NCBI RefSeq assembly: GCF_037975245.1
Contig: NC_092568.1
Coordinates: forward strand, 40,416,631 to 40,480,630
From: Apostichopus japonicus
Lineage: Eukaryota > Echinodermata > Holothuroidea > Aspidochirotida > Stichopodidae
DNA: 64,000 nucleotides
Direction: 5' to 3'
Shown: positions 1 to 11,244 of the stretch, piece by piece
How the letters are laid out: each line of letters starts with the position of its first letter
Numbering within the stretch: position 1 is the stretch's first letter
Made by a program: the position numbers and the translations under genes
Notes under the pieces: model-generated
The model's input: only the letters and a program-made list of their open reading frames with translations
What the model was told of the DNA's origin: nothing
The model's database searches: none

Positions 1-450
1 CTTAGCTAGATTTCTCGTTGACTTAGTGTGGTGTTAGGCTACCATGTGGAAGAAATTATTATTTATTCATTCGTTTATTTCATAGAAGGAAAGGCTGACA
101 AGGAATTTTACGAGATGTTTATGGATTATAGACGGGATAACTAAAAAATAGTAATCGCAAGTGGCTTTTTACTAATCGTTTATTCCAAATGCGATCAAAT
201 TGCGCGAATCGCGCAATGTCGCGGCTAATGCGAACCCTGGGCCTGCATAATAGATAGTAGTAGTAGTAACAACTGTTTAAGAGCTAAATTGGATATTTAT
301 ATGGTTTGATCCAATAGACGTGCACGAGCAAGCATAAGCAGCGGCGGCAGTGCGATGTTAGTAGTAATGCTAATTATAATTAAATAATTTATTTATTAAC
401 AAGTTAATGAAAGAAACAAAAGCAAATACAAATTATTGAGGAAGGTTTTA
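1..450. other. No gene seen; intergenic
   Basis: AT-rich sequence with short TAG and ATT runs and no frame I would call coding. It may be the interior of the decayed transposon whose terminus lies at 545-650. Confidence 0.4.
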
Positions 451-544
451 TACCTTATCTTACACCTTCGTATTTGAACATGAAAACATTGTCAGTAGAG
501 AATATAATGCATTTATTACAGCATCCAATATGTAATTTCTTGAA

Positions 545-650
545 AATCGTGATACACGAGGGTAAACAAATTTTCCCGGGTACCCGGATACCCGACGGGT
601 AACGGCCCTCGGGTACCCGGTTCCCGATTTTTGGACCCGTGTAAACACTA
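545..650 (-). mobile_element. Terminus of a hAT-like DNA transposon
   Basis: Read on the minus strand from 650, the sequence starts TAGTGTTTACACGGGTCC and runs into repeated GGGTACCCGG blocks. Ends of the form 'YAGTGTTTACACGGGTCC' followed by GGGTACCCG repeats are familiar from hAT-type elements (remembered, not searched). The interior would lie to the left. The opposite end was not found, so the copy is truncated or runs out of the window. Confidence 0.5.
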
Positions 651-719
651 ATATATATATGTATATATATTTATATAATACTAATATATATACGTGAGAT
701 ATATATTCACATTTATATA

Positions 720-1030
720 CACATATATGCATGGGTCATTTTTTTGGCCCCCTCTTAAAGCCCCAAGGTCCCCCTGTTGCTTCCTGGCTACGTGCCGGCC
801 TTATATACCCCTCCCCAGGTTTGATCCCACTTTCAGAACCCAAATCCCGCCCCTGCCCCTTAACATATTTTGCATAAACTAGGGAGGGGGATGTGTTAAG
901 GCCATATCAACCAGTGTGGGCACTTTGAAATTGTAACAGGGTACTTTTGCATGTGCGAAAAAAATGTGGGGGCATGCCCCCCCCCCCCGCCCCACCGTTC
1001 CGCCACCCTGTGTTTAGGAGTTTATGTTAA
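720..1030. mobile_element. Decayed transposon debris upstream of the large frame
   Basis: C-rich text such as 'atcccgcccctgcccc' (about 843-858) and 'catgcccccccccc' (about 973-986) followed by 'gttccgccaccctg' resembles eroded ends of dispersed invertebrate repeats. No complete element could be outlined. The stretch ends in the polypyrimidine tract and AG (1056-1057) that may be the 3' splice site of the following gene. Confidence 0.35.
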
Positions 1031-4000
1031 ATGTTCCTTAATTTCATTTTTTTACAGGTACTTCAGGAATTGCATGAATCCAAAATACGAATCGACCTTT
1101 CGATACACAGCAAGAGAAAATGTGGTTCACTAGCAATGAAAGGAGGTGCCTCGAAAGACTGCAAGAAGAAAAAGACAAAGAATCCTAAAAGGAATCATAA
1201 AAAGAAGAGGATTCTTAAGAAAGTGGATTACAACGATGTTCGATCGGCAATAAGGAAGGTCATGAAGGAGACAAACAATTCTGACCCCCCGTTCGATAGA
1301 TCGTTTTGGATGAGAGTTGCTGATTTACTCTCTTGGCCTGCATACAAATATACCAATTCAGTACACAGGCTGTTTACTATATGGTCAGAAAACCGAGGTA
1401 ATGTGCAAAGTGTTCTTTCCAGAGAAGATGACAAAGAACACGTGGGCGGTGTCTCATATTATGATGACGAGGCCCACGAAGACGAAGGTCATATCGAAAA
1501 CGATAAAAGTATGCAAAAGATGTCAAAAAGACTCAAAATTGCAAAGCGATTCTCAGACAATTGGGTTTCAGAAGAGTTATTTTGCCTATGTAAAAGAGTT
1601 TACAACAGTTCGATGCAGTATATCGAGTGCCAAAAGTGTAAGCGCTGGTATCATTACAAGTGCGTTGGCATTCCTACAGATGTTGTAAATGACGAGGAAA
1701 TTCACTATGTTTGTGGAATAGATGACTGCAATGATAACGTCAAAGAATTCTGGTGTTATGGAAAGTCAGCCAAAGTCCCACAAAATAACACATTACGTAA
1801 AACGAAATGTTACAACAGAGAAATCAATGATGAACCCACTGATGTAGATAAAGCCTACAACAAAAACACCGAGACAGATAATGATTCATCGGAGTGTTTA
1901 CCGGAACCTGATTTTATATATCACACCGTTGACGATTTTAATAATGTTTCAAACAAGTCTGGTAAAGTGGTTACAATTAATATAGAAGAGCATAATGATG
2001 GATTATTGTTTCCGCCAAATCAGGAGAAGACACACCCCAATGAAGATTCGGTGTTGTATTCGGCAACCAGGATACACCATTTGATCGATTCAGCGGCAGA
2101 AAATGACCAAGACGACAATTGTTCCTCGTGTACCTTAAGTAACAACCACTCTGCTTACTTCAAACACTGTCCGTCTGAACATGGAAACGAGTTCGATATA
2201 AACGACTCAGACAATGCGATGAACTCATCACCCAAGAATAATCACACAAGTTGCCATGACGACAAGCGGCATAGTCCGCATTCATTAGGCAATGAAGACA
2301 ATACATCTTCATCTTACAAACCTAAATGTGAAACTGGTGGCTATACCATGCCCTCATCGCCCGAATATATAGACGATGCTGTATCTAATGCCGATTATGC
2401 ATCTTCTGTGTTTTCAAATATAGAAGACTATGACCACGAGTCAGATGGAATCAATGCAGCTACTTTAAAGTCTCTTTCGTCGGTCGCTGGAGCAAAAACA
2501 GAAAACGACAGTTGTGACTTCGTTCGTTGTCTGCCGAAATGTGTGAATTTCTCGTTCCCAAGAGAAGAATGGCATAGACTGAAAGAAACACAAAACGGGA
2601 GATGTTTTGGTAGAGGGGAATGGCAAAAGTCTGTTCTGGAAATAATTAAAAAATCCAACCCATTTTGTTCATTCAAGTTCAGCAGCCACCGGGTTAGTAT
2701 GGCAACATTTCGTAAAAGACGTCAACCGGCGTTCTCGACGACAGCCACTTGCCAGTTTGATGATTGCAATTGCGCCTTAAAATTTGTGGTATTCAAGGGA
2801 CTGGATGGAAAATTAACCTATTCCGGCAAAGTCCAACACGCCAAAGATGATATCAAAGCTCGATTTATTCGACGGGCTGAAAGAAAAGACTTATACCACA
2901 AATTTTCGATGGGTTCGTTAAAACCGATGAAAATGCAGATAAGTAAGTTATCAAGCTTGCAAGGAGCTATTTACGAATCTGGAAATAGGGACGGTATTGG
3001 AGAGACACACCATGTTTTACAAAAAATCTCCAGCGAATCCCGATCACATGACCGGATGGATTCGGAGGAATTAAAGAGCCTGCTCGGCTTAATGAAGAAA
3101 CAAAAAGAAGAAATAAATAAGGACACATCTATTCGAGGATATATACAGCACATATCTGTCACGCCACTGTATATCATTTGCTTTACTGAGGGTGGACTGA
3201 GAGCATGGCATGATATTTGTAATAATAATGTAGTCTTCTGGGATGCCACTGGTAGCTGTATACAGTCTACCTTGACAAATAAAAGACTCTTATATTACGA
3301 ATTATCAGTGAGGAATATTGTATCTGGACAGACGACCCTACCTGTAACTATTTTAATAAGTGACGACCACTCATTACCTACAATTATAAATTGGTTAATG
3401 GTATTCAGACACCATGAGAAGAAAACATTTGGGCATAACAGAATGAGTGTCCCAAAACAAATTAATAGTGACAGAGCTTGGGTGTTTCTACTAGCTTCGC
3501 TGTTCGTATTTAATGGCGAAAACATCGACCGATTCTACGCTAGGGCGTGGAAAATCGTAACCGGCCAAGCTGATCAAGAAGATCTTAACAAGACCATTCC
3601 TCACGCATGCACCAGTCACCTAATGAATAACGGTAAAAGAATTGTTAAGAAGCACTTTACGAAGTATTATAGACTAGGCATGTATATGATCAGTATTCTT
3701 CTTAATAGTTCGACTTTGCCATATTTTTCATCTGCATTGAAGGACATTATCATTATATTATTATCACCGTTTGTTACAAAGAGTTTGAAATCTGCCATGA
3801 ACGCCCTCGAAATCAGAATGAAAAATCTAGGCAGAGAATCTGAACAATTTGATACGGAACACAATTTAGAAGAACGACTGGAAAATGAAGACACGTCTTT
3901 TCAAAATTCTGAAGAGGAATACATGTCGAGACGAGGGTCACCTTTTACTAGTCATTATAAGTCGATAATTAACGAAGCGGAGAAAATTATTGAATCAGAG

Positions 4001-7000
4001 GAGACCGGAAAATCCAAAGAAGGACGGGAAAGAAATAGACATAGATCGATTAGCTTCTTCAATCAAATTGTTCATACTTTGCTACCATCATCTCCCTTTT
4101 GGTCGGGACTACTGCTCGGAGATCTTACACGACACTGCACTGCAGATACAAATAAACGTCTGAAACATATACAGCCCACAACAGCATCCCGTACAATAGG
4201 AATATCAGAAGAACGTATGGGGGTTTTAAAACATAACCAATTGTCGGGTAAGCGATATAACCGCCTGGATGAATTTTTGACTGTCTACACACAAGATATA
4301 GTTGGACTCGAGAGGAAATTTCGTGACACTCTCATTCTAAACAGACGACGAACAAAGCCCAAAAATCTAATCACTATAAAGGAAGAGTGGGCAAAGAAAA
4401 CCCCCAGAAATATCAAGTCACCATTTCAAAGGCCAAGTGAGCAAGGTTTATTCATGGAGACAACCGTAACTCAAAACTTCGTAGCAACCGACGAGACACC
4501 AAACATACGACAAAAGACAAACACTGTAGATCGTCAAAAATGGGAAGCAACACCTGTTAATCAGGAACCACTAAAAGCCGTTACCAAGAAATGTGTCATT
4601 CCGTCAAAAAATCCTCTGCAATCTATTTCAGGGAGGGTACATACACAAACCAAACCTCCAAACAAACGAAAGTCTACATCAAGGCAATATAAATCTAGAG
4701 GTGTTCCTATACGAGATAAGAGAAACATTTTGAAGGTTAATTTCACTAAAATGGAGAACGCCAACAATAACTGCTGGTTCAATTCAACGATGCAATGCTT
4801 GGCAAGGTGTGTCCCATTTCAAGATTTCGTAACTACATTGCCCACCAACTTTGAAGACATTCTCTCACTTTTGCAGAGAAGGATTATCAATATATCGAAA
4901 CACATCATCAATAAAACACCAAATCTTACATCTCAGAAACTTGCTGGTGTTCTCAACCTCTGTAGCCGGTTTGTTGGTTTAAGCTTTAATACACAGTGTG
5001 ACCCACTAGAATTTATTACAAGAGCAATTGTACCAATGTTCCGAGCATGTGGACATAATCCAATACAGATAACATTAAGAAACAAATTTACATGTCAGAC
5101 CTGCGACACGCCCATTGTCAGCAGTGATTGTTTGTCAAACGTTTATCTTAATATGGATATATGGGATAAAAATATCACATCTATATCATCACGTCTGAAA
5201 CGACACTTTGAAGATGAGGTCATTGAAGGAATGATCTGTCATAGTGATCATTGCAACGGCTCCGAGAGATTATTTACCAATTGTAAGAGTGTTATCTCTT
5301 TACCGAGATTGTTGGTGGTGGTCCTCACACGGTACGACCAATACGGACAGAATGTGAAAATTTCCCATCCAGTTCCAATCGACGAAGAGCTTAATCTGAC
5401 ATCTGAAAGTACCAAATCTGCGCATTATAGATTACAATCGGTAATTCAGCACGCCGGACATTCAACTGTAGCTGGCCATTTTACAGCAGTGTGCAGATGT
5501 GACGATAACTCTTTTATTGTCGTCGACGACACCAGAGGGTATTCATGGAGTAAAGACTTTACAGAAAAAAATGCGTACATTTTGTTTTACTCTAGAGAAA
5601 CCGAGGAGCAGATCATAGCACCAAATAATCCTTCTGATGATTCCAAACCAGATCACAATGAAGAAAGTTTAACTCAAAGTTCTTCATTTCCAGAAACAAA
5701 ACTTGAATCAAGCCCTCGAAGCGAACCAACTCATCAGCATCTAACATTTCACAAACCACCGATTTCTTCAGAGGAATCCAAACGTGAACAAGCTTACAAA
5801 TCAATGAAGTCTGAAATACTTGATAAATTTGGAGAACGTGCGTTATGTACTATAGCTAGAACGAGTAATTGTCATTCCTGTAAAGTTCATGTTGGTTGTA
5901 TTCAAAAGGTTAAATGTGTATTTACCTTCACAAGTGTAAAGAAATGCTCAAATGAAAATAGGTCCTTAATTGATATGACAAATGAAGTTGATCATTTGTG
6001 TAACGAGAATAGGTTGGTAAGTTGCTCTTGCACAAAATCAAATTGTGCAAGTAAAGTTATGTTAACGCCAGAAATAATCCTAGTAGAAAACCAATCAGTC
6101 AGGCAGGAGTGTTTTCCGAAGTTATTGGCCCTTGTGGAGAGTTCACCGGTAACCCATCAGTTTAGCCGAACTAGATTTTATAAGGCTGTATATCTAATAT
6201 ACTTAGGTGATTGCTATGATACTGAAAGGGTTAACATTTCTAAAAGTAAAGAAATAATTACCAACTCACCTTCGGTTATTGTGTTTAAGAAGTATGGAGA
6301 TACACCTCTGACATATGATGTTGATTGTGTACATGTTCAAAGGGTAAAATATTCTCCACTTTTATATTTGGTGTCACAGTGTACTAAGCCTAATTTTACT
6401 TTATCGAATTGTTGGCAATCTAATCTGACTCTTGGAACAGATGACTGGATTATTGAGGGTGTTACAGTTACTGCATATGATAGACAGAGACTCGTGAACG
6501 GTGAATGGTTAACCGATTCAATCATTGAAGCATATATTCGAGGTGTTTTACCGTTAAAATCAAGAAATATTGCATTTTGTTCTAGTCATGTTGGAATCAT
6601 AATGCGACAGCATTTGGACATCACGCAAGAGGCACTGGTCAGAGAGGCATCGTTAACAGGCCTCAAGAAATGTAATTGGTTCATCGGAGTTGACATGGTA
6701 TTTATTCCAAACAACTGTCAGGGAATTCATTGGAATATGTTTATTTTGCATCCTAATAAAAAACAAGTTGACGTTCTAGATTCCCTGAACAGCTTTGAAA
6801 GACATATGGAAAAGAGGGTAAAAGATTTACTTTTGGTAGCGTCACTGCACTTCTTTTCAGCGTTCAGAAAAGAAATGGATTTTAATGATTGGCAAATTTC
6901 ATTCGTATCTTGCCCACAACAATCCGACGGGCAAAATTGCGGAGTGTTTCTCTTATATTTTGCTACATGCGTAGCTAATGGAGAGCCAATACAGGCACTT

Positions 7001-7084
7001 GATGAAGAATCTGTAAATAAATATCGGTGTTTCATTCTGCAGGAACTGTCTGCAAGACGTCTGGGCAAATATAAAGGAATATAA
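1031..7084 (+). CDS. PHD finger / MULE-like transposase / USP / Ulp1 multidomain protein
   Basis: An intronless 2017-codon frame, typical of a transposon-encoded protein. Order seen: (1) Lys/Arg-rich tail, residues 42-66, a likely nuclear signal; (2) PHD-type zinc finger, about 185-237, with C185-x-C187, a CxxC pair, WYHYKC and further Cys; (3) acidic Ser/Asn-rich linker to about 490; (4) Cys-containing basic module, about 500-620, perhaps FLYWCH/GCM-like; (5) RNase H-like DDE core in the MULE style, D738 in FWDATGS, D814 in NSDRAW, then H858-x-C860-xx-H863, with a candidate acidic pair E1060/E1061; (6) USP domain with Cys box C1248 in NNNCWFNSTMQCL, two finger Cys pairs (about 1355-1409) and His box H1483 followed by VVDD; (7) second Cys-rich region, about 1600-1720; (8) Ulp1/C48 protease with H1900, D1917, Q1964, C1970. 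All protease catalytic residues are present. The first codons probably belong to an intron: TTTTTTTACAG ends at 1057 in phase 0. The first good internal Met is residue 36 (1136). No terminal inverted repeats were recognised. A domesticated gene is the alternative. Confidence 0.85.
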   Translation: MFLNFIFLQVLQELHESKIRIDLSIHSKRKCGSLAMKGGASKDCKKKKTKNPKRNHKKKRILKKVDYNDVRSAIRKVMKETNNSDPPFDRSFWMRVADLLSWPAYKYTNSVHRLFTIWSENRGNVQSVLSREDDKEHVGGVSYYDDEAHEDEGHIENDKSMQKMSKRLKIAKRFSDNWVSEELFCLCKRVYNSSMQYIECQKCKRWYHYKCVGIPTDVVNDEEIHYVCGIDDCNDNVKEFWCYGKSAKVPQNNTLRKTKCYNREINDEPTDVDKAYNKNTETDNDSSECLPEPDFIYHTVDDFNNVSNKSGKVVTINIEEHNDGLLFPPNQEKTHPNEDSVLYSATRIHHLIDSAAENDQDDNCSSCTLSNNHSAYFKHCPSEHGNEFDINDSDNAMNSSPKNNHTSCHDDKRHSPHSLGNEDNTSSSYKPKCETGGYTMPSSPEYIDDAVSNADYASSVFSNIEDYDHESDGINAATLKSLSSVAGAKTENDSCDFVRCLPKCVNFSFPREEWHRLKETQNGRCFGRGEWQKSVLEIIKKSNPFCSFKFSSHRVSMATFRKRRQPAFSTTATCQFDDCNCALKFVVFKGLDGKLTYSGKVQHAKDDIKARFIRRAERKDLYHKFSMGSLKPMKMQISKLSSLQGAIYESGNRDGIGETHHVLQKISSESRSHDRMDSEELKSLLGLMKKQKEEINKDTSIRGYIQHISVTPLYIICFTEGGLRAWHDICNNNVVFWDATGSCIQSTLTNKRLLYYELSVRNIVSGQTTLPVTILISDDHSLPTIINWLMVFRHHEKKTFGHNRMSVPKQINSDRAWVFLLASLFVFNGENIDRFYARAWKIVTGQADQEDLNKTIPHACTSHLMNNGKRIVKKHFTKYYRLGMYMISILLNSSTLPYFSSALKDIIIILLSPFVTKSLKSAMNALEIRMKNLGRESEQFDTEHNLEERLENEDTSFQNSEEEYMSRRGSPFTSHYKSIINEAEKIIESEETGKSKEGRERNRHRSISFFNQIVHTLLPSSPFWSGLLLGDLTRHCTADTNKRLKHIQPTTASRTIGISEERMGVLKHNQLSGKRYNRLDEFLTVYTQDIVGLERKFRDTLILNRRRTKPKNLITIKEEWAKKTPRNIKSPFQRPSEQGLFMETTVTQNFVATDETPNIRQKTNTVDRQKWEATPVNQEPLKAVTKKCVIPSKNPLQSISGRVHTQTKPPNKRKSTSRQYKSRGVPIRDKRNILKVNFTKMENANNNCWFNSTMQCLARCVPFQDFVTTLPTNFEDILSLLQRRIINISKHIINKTPNLTSQKLAGVLNLCSRFVGLSFNTQCDPLEFITRAIVPMFRACGHNPIQITLRNKFTCQTCDTPIVSSDCLSNVYLNMDIWDKNITSISSRLKRHFEDEVIEGMICHSDHCNGSERLFTNCKSVISLPRLLVVVLTRYDQYGQNVKISHPVPIDEELNLTSESTKSAHYRLQSVIQHAGHSTVAGHFTAVCRCDDNSFIVVDDTRGYSWSKDFTEKNAYILFYSRETEEQIIAPNNPSDDSKPDHNEESLTQSSSFPETKLESSPRSEPTHQHLTFHKPPISSEESKREQAYKSMKSEILDKFGERALCTIARTSNCHSCKVHVGCIQKVKCVFTFTSVKKCSNENRSLIDMTNEVDHLCNENRLVSCSCTKSNCASKVMLTPEIILVENQSVRQECFPKLLALVESSPVTHQFSRTRFYKAVYLIYLGDCYDTERVNISKSKEIITNSPSVIVFKKYGDTPLTYDVDCVHVQRVKYSPLLYLVSQCTKPNFTLSNCWQSNLTLGTDDWIIEGVTVTAYDRQRLVNGEWLTDSIIEAYIRGVLPLKSRNIAFCSSHVGIIMRQHLDITQEALVREASLTGLKKCNWFIGVDMVFIPNNCQGIHWNMFILHPNKKQVDVLDSLNSFERHMEKRVKDLLLVASLHFFSAFRKEMDFNDWQISFVSCPQQSDGQNCGVFLLYFATCVANGEPIQALDEESVNKYRCFILQELSARRLGKYKGI
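1047..1057 (+). promoter_or_regulatory. Probable 3' splice acceptor at the head of the large frame
   Basis: A pyrimidine tract ending TTTTTTTACAG sits 17 nt after the first ATG of the frame, so that ATG is probably intronic. Cleavage after 1057 keeps the frame open in phase 0. The true start is then in an upstream exon or at Met36 (1136). A second AG (TTCAG, ending 1065) is a weaker alternative. Confidence 0.5.
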
Positions 7085-8470
7085 TTTATTTTTACTATGA
7101 AGACATGGTGATATACGGAAGTAACGAAACAATAATAATTACCACTGGATCACAAGAATTTTATAATCAATATCAACTGAAGTATTGCAGTTTCTATTCT
7201 ATTAGAGTAACAACAAAATCACTTATTTACAACGTGATTACAAACCATGAGGATTGTTAATAATCTACTAATCTATTAATAATCTTTAAAGTGTTATTTT
7301 CTGAAATTTGACAGGTCGTTGACAGTGATTACAAATCAGAGAGGTTACTGTGACTTCATATGCCTAAATAATTTCACGAAATGACATAGGCATGTATTCA
7401 GAAATGTATTTAATCTTCTAACGGTCTCATCGGTAGAAACATATGATGACGGCTTACTTTTTATATATTTAGAAGTTGATTTATCTTTAACGGTATAGCT
7501 CATAGGGGTAAAGGGTTGTAGCAATCATTATTAACCCCACCCAGGAGCGTGTTCATTATTTGTGCAGAGGCGCCTGAAACCGGCGCGTAGGGAGCCAGGG
7601 GCGGGGAACTGAAGTTGTATTGCAATGTTTATACGTTTAGGGTCTAAGGGAAGGAGGTTACTCCTCCGCTTTGAGAATTTATTTATATATCTGACTGCCA
7701 CAAAGGGCAAAATATGGCGCCCAGAATTATGTTAGAAAAAGTTTCGTAGGAAGATATTGTGACCGGGTGGCTGGACTCTTTTTAGAAATTTCACGTTTTG
7801 TGACCATCGTCCGGGGTAGGGTATTAGAGGCAGCAGTGGTGCCATGATTTCCCCGACTGAGGTGGCTAAGGTCCCTGATATATGGGGGGGGGGCTAAGGT
7901 ACCCCACAATTCGGGCTTTTCTGCTCCTCCTCCCCCTTCATATTGTTGGTGATTTAGAAATATTGTAAACGAAAACGTTATACAGCATACCATACTTCTA
8001 TATTTAACCGCCAAACCAGGGTAGTGTTATTGACACATTTTTAAAGCAATCGCTTCATTATCGAAACATTTTGTAATTTATCACAATTTTTCTTACAAAA
8101 GACCAGGTTGATTAATAAGTTCATATGTCTTATTATATCTCGTTTTATTTATTTCTTTGTGATTCTGTCGGAAGAAGCTGTAATGGTTAAATCAATTTAA
8201 AGAACCCTAATAAAAGAAGCAATATAAAACAGAAAATAAGGTTATATTATTTTCAATAGGAGACTTCATAGGAGACTTCCTTTCCCATTGTATATAAATG
8301 AAGATAAAAGAAAGAAACAAATAAAAACTAAAGAGAGGTATATTCATGAAAGTATACTCTACGTTTTTTTACATGGGCGGTCAGGCGCACGTTCATTATT
8401 CTTGATGTTATAATCTTTATATATTTCTTTTTCCCATAGACCTAAAATATAACTATTGTTGGCGTGTAAC
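7085..8470. other. No gene seen downstream of the large frame
   Basis: AT-rich, with no convincing frame. AATAAA occurs at about 8209, too far from the stop at 7084 to be confident. Two short similar phrases, 'gcgtgttcattatt' (about 7547) and 'gcacgttcattatt' (about 8386), are the only internal echoes noticed. Terminal repeats of the preceding element may lie here but could not be paired with anything upstream. Confidence 0.4.
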
Positions 8471-8479
8471 GCTCACACC

Positions 8480-9780
8480 CTTTTAGATTTCATAGTCTTG
8501 CCGACATGTAGGGAAATTTGTCTCTCCAGATAAACCACCACCCCTTCAACAACTTTATACACACGCACACCCCTTCCCCCGAGGCAAAGAGGCCTCTGAA
8601 AATTACGTATAATTACCTCGCAGGCCACAGCTTCGGGGTTCTGCCTGCCAATTTTATACGTACCGTTACTATTAAAATTTCTTTGCTTAAAAAATTTCAG
8701 AATTTGTGTTTTAATTACACCGCTGACCCCTCTTTCTGGGCCTCTGATGTCCATTAAGACACATTACCCCCGGGATAGCGAAAGAGGGTACAAAAGTTGA
8801 CGGCCGCTACTTGAAAACCGCTCATTGTATGCCGTTGCAACGATTATTTGTTTGCCAAACAGGCTTCTCAAAATCACATTTAAATTAATTACTCTGAGTC
8901 TAATTTCTGGGCCCTCTGGCTCCCGCTACAACATCGTGCCTCCGGGTTAACGGAAGAGGGGTATAGACTAAATAGAGGGTGTCCCCTTCTACTCCAAAAA
9001 CCCTCATAGGATACCTTGACAATGAAGTATTGTTTGCTAAAAGAGCCTCTAAATATCGAATTTAGTCGACCCGCTGGGCCCACTTATCTGGGCCCTCTGA
9101 CGCCTACTAAGATAATTTGCTCTCGGGGTAGCGGAAGAAGTGCAGTGGCTGAGGACCCTTCTACTTCGCATGTTATACCTACCTACCTATGTTATACGTA
9201 CCTTTACTGTTTAGATTTGTTTGCCAAAAAAAGAATATTAAATTCGCATATAATAACCCCACTTGGACCTTGGGCCCTCTTACGCCCGTTGCGACAATTT
9301 TAGCGGAAGAGGGTAGTAAACAGTAATCCTCCTTAAAACTTGAAAGCACCATGTTATCGCGTTACAATGTTTATGGCTTTTTCAAAAAAATTGTCTTTAA
9401 ATAGCATTTATAAACCCCGATATCCCACATGCCGGGTCTGCTGCGCCCGCCACAACAATACGCCACGGGCAGCTGAAAATGTTCATTAGCCTAGAGAGTG
9501 ACCCCTCTCTATTCGAAGACACCATGCGTTCCCATGTTATTGCGTTATAATATTGCTTTGCAAAAAGTATATCGAAATCGCATTTAATTACTCAGCTGGG
9601 CTCACTCTCTGGGATACCAGAAGAGGGGAAGTTCAAAGTGTCCCCTCTATCCGAATCCTCCCCTTTCCCCCATGTTATCACGTTACAATATTTCTATGTT
9701 TGTCAAAAAGGGGTCTCAAAATTGCATTCGATAAACCTGCTGAACTGTGGCCTCTACAATTTCAATTCTGGCACTTATAA
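8480..9780 (+). repeat. Decayed tandem repeat, period about 175 bp, 7-8 copies
   Basis: The block TCTGGGCCCTCTGACGCC and variants recurs near 8735, 8906, 9087, 9269, 9433, 9606 and 9748 (spacing about 142-183). Each copy is preceded by a TTTGCCAAAAA/TCTCAAAATTGCATTT-like phrase and followed by a CGGGGTAGCGGAAGAGGGG-like phrase. Copies are strongly diverged, so the array is old. It has no coding content. Confidence 0.75.
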
Positions 9781-9784
9781 ACTA

Positions 9785-11090
9785 CCGTAGTCTTTTATGA
9801 TTGCATATTGTGCGCTGCTACTGCTTATTGTCCGTAGCTATTGTCCGCTACTATTGGTTGCCACTATTGTCCGCCAGCTTCAACTCGATCTGAGTTACCT
9901 CTCGGCGCATATGTGGTGAGTTAATGTCCTTGTGGATGTTTCACCTTCTCACAGAAGAATATATTTCTTCCATGCATCCTGACAGATAATCGTAATTCTT
10001 GTCTACTCTAACCTAACTTAAGCCTATCCTTACCACTACATAAGTTCCTACAGTATACTTAGCAACTTAGCCTAACTCAGTGTTAGTGTTAGCCGTAGCC
10101 TGTTACAGAATATAAGTTAACATTAGGCTAGCCATACCTTGTCATTGTGAATTAATTCTCAGAAACCGATTCTCATTTTGTATTTTTGTGTCACTATCAG
10201 GAAAGTCACACTGATCAGCGTTCATTTGACAAGACTGAGGGCTGAACCACAGGGCTGCCACATCCATCAAATTACTGGGCCAAATTTATTCAGAGGCCAT
10301 CGTTTCGAGTCGACAATAGTGTTCGTGTTGGATTAGACTTGCCGCGGTTGGACACAGTGTGAGCATATAACGGCACTATTTCTGTTACTGCGCACAGCGA
10401 TGCACAAGGCTTCCTTTGTACGTATAACTGCTGGGTATGGGTGATAACATTACTACGTAACGCGTTCCAGGAAAAAATGGTAGAGGCCGCTATTTCACAA
10501 AACATGTTGGGGTATCGGTAAGAAACGTGTCTACTACCGAGCAATTGAAGTTTCAAACATTTTGTTAGATCACTGTTTTTGTAGGGTTTCTACGTTATTG
10601 TGTTGTATTTATTCACGTATTGTTATGCTCACTTACTATTGTACACTGCGAGTGGGGGCTTAGATTATGTGTGAGAGGGCCAAACCCTTTGTTTATGACA
10701 CAATATAGGTTACACATACCTGTAACGAATTCAAATTAAAGATGCATGGAGAGGGGGTGATGGACAAACTTTGACCAAAGACCGTTGTGGGAGGGGTCTA
10801 ATGGGAAGGGAGACGATCACTCCCTTTTGAAAATTTTGTCTAGGTAAGGGTTCTTAGATGAAACTTAATGCTATGAGTCCCATCACGTTTGCCAGTTTAT
10901 ATACGACTATGCGTGTCATGTGTAAATATGTTTTTATAATTGTTTTTGTTGTTCAGCGCCATTGAGTGTTTTTACAGTAATGTGCGCTTTACCAAGTGTT
11001 ACCACCTTAACCTTAATTTAACCTTATGTTTTGCCGGATGCCCGTTTCCGGTTCCCTCAGTGTCCCTCTTCTCCACCTGCCGGAGTGCCG
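9785..11090. other. No gene seen; intergenic
   Basis: Contains a small cluster of 'attgtccgcta'-like words (about 9825-9880) but no convincing frame or element. Confidence 0.4.
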
Positions 11091-11244
11091 GTCACACTGA
11101 TCAGTGGCGGAGCTATAGGGTATTGGTCAGGGAGGGCGAGAATGTTCTGTAGGGACGCTTTCGACACTATCTAAGCGGAGCGCCACCATAGGTTGGCGCA
11201 GAGCGTACAGAATTTTTTTGAGTAATGAATGATACTCCCTAGAT

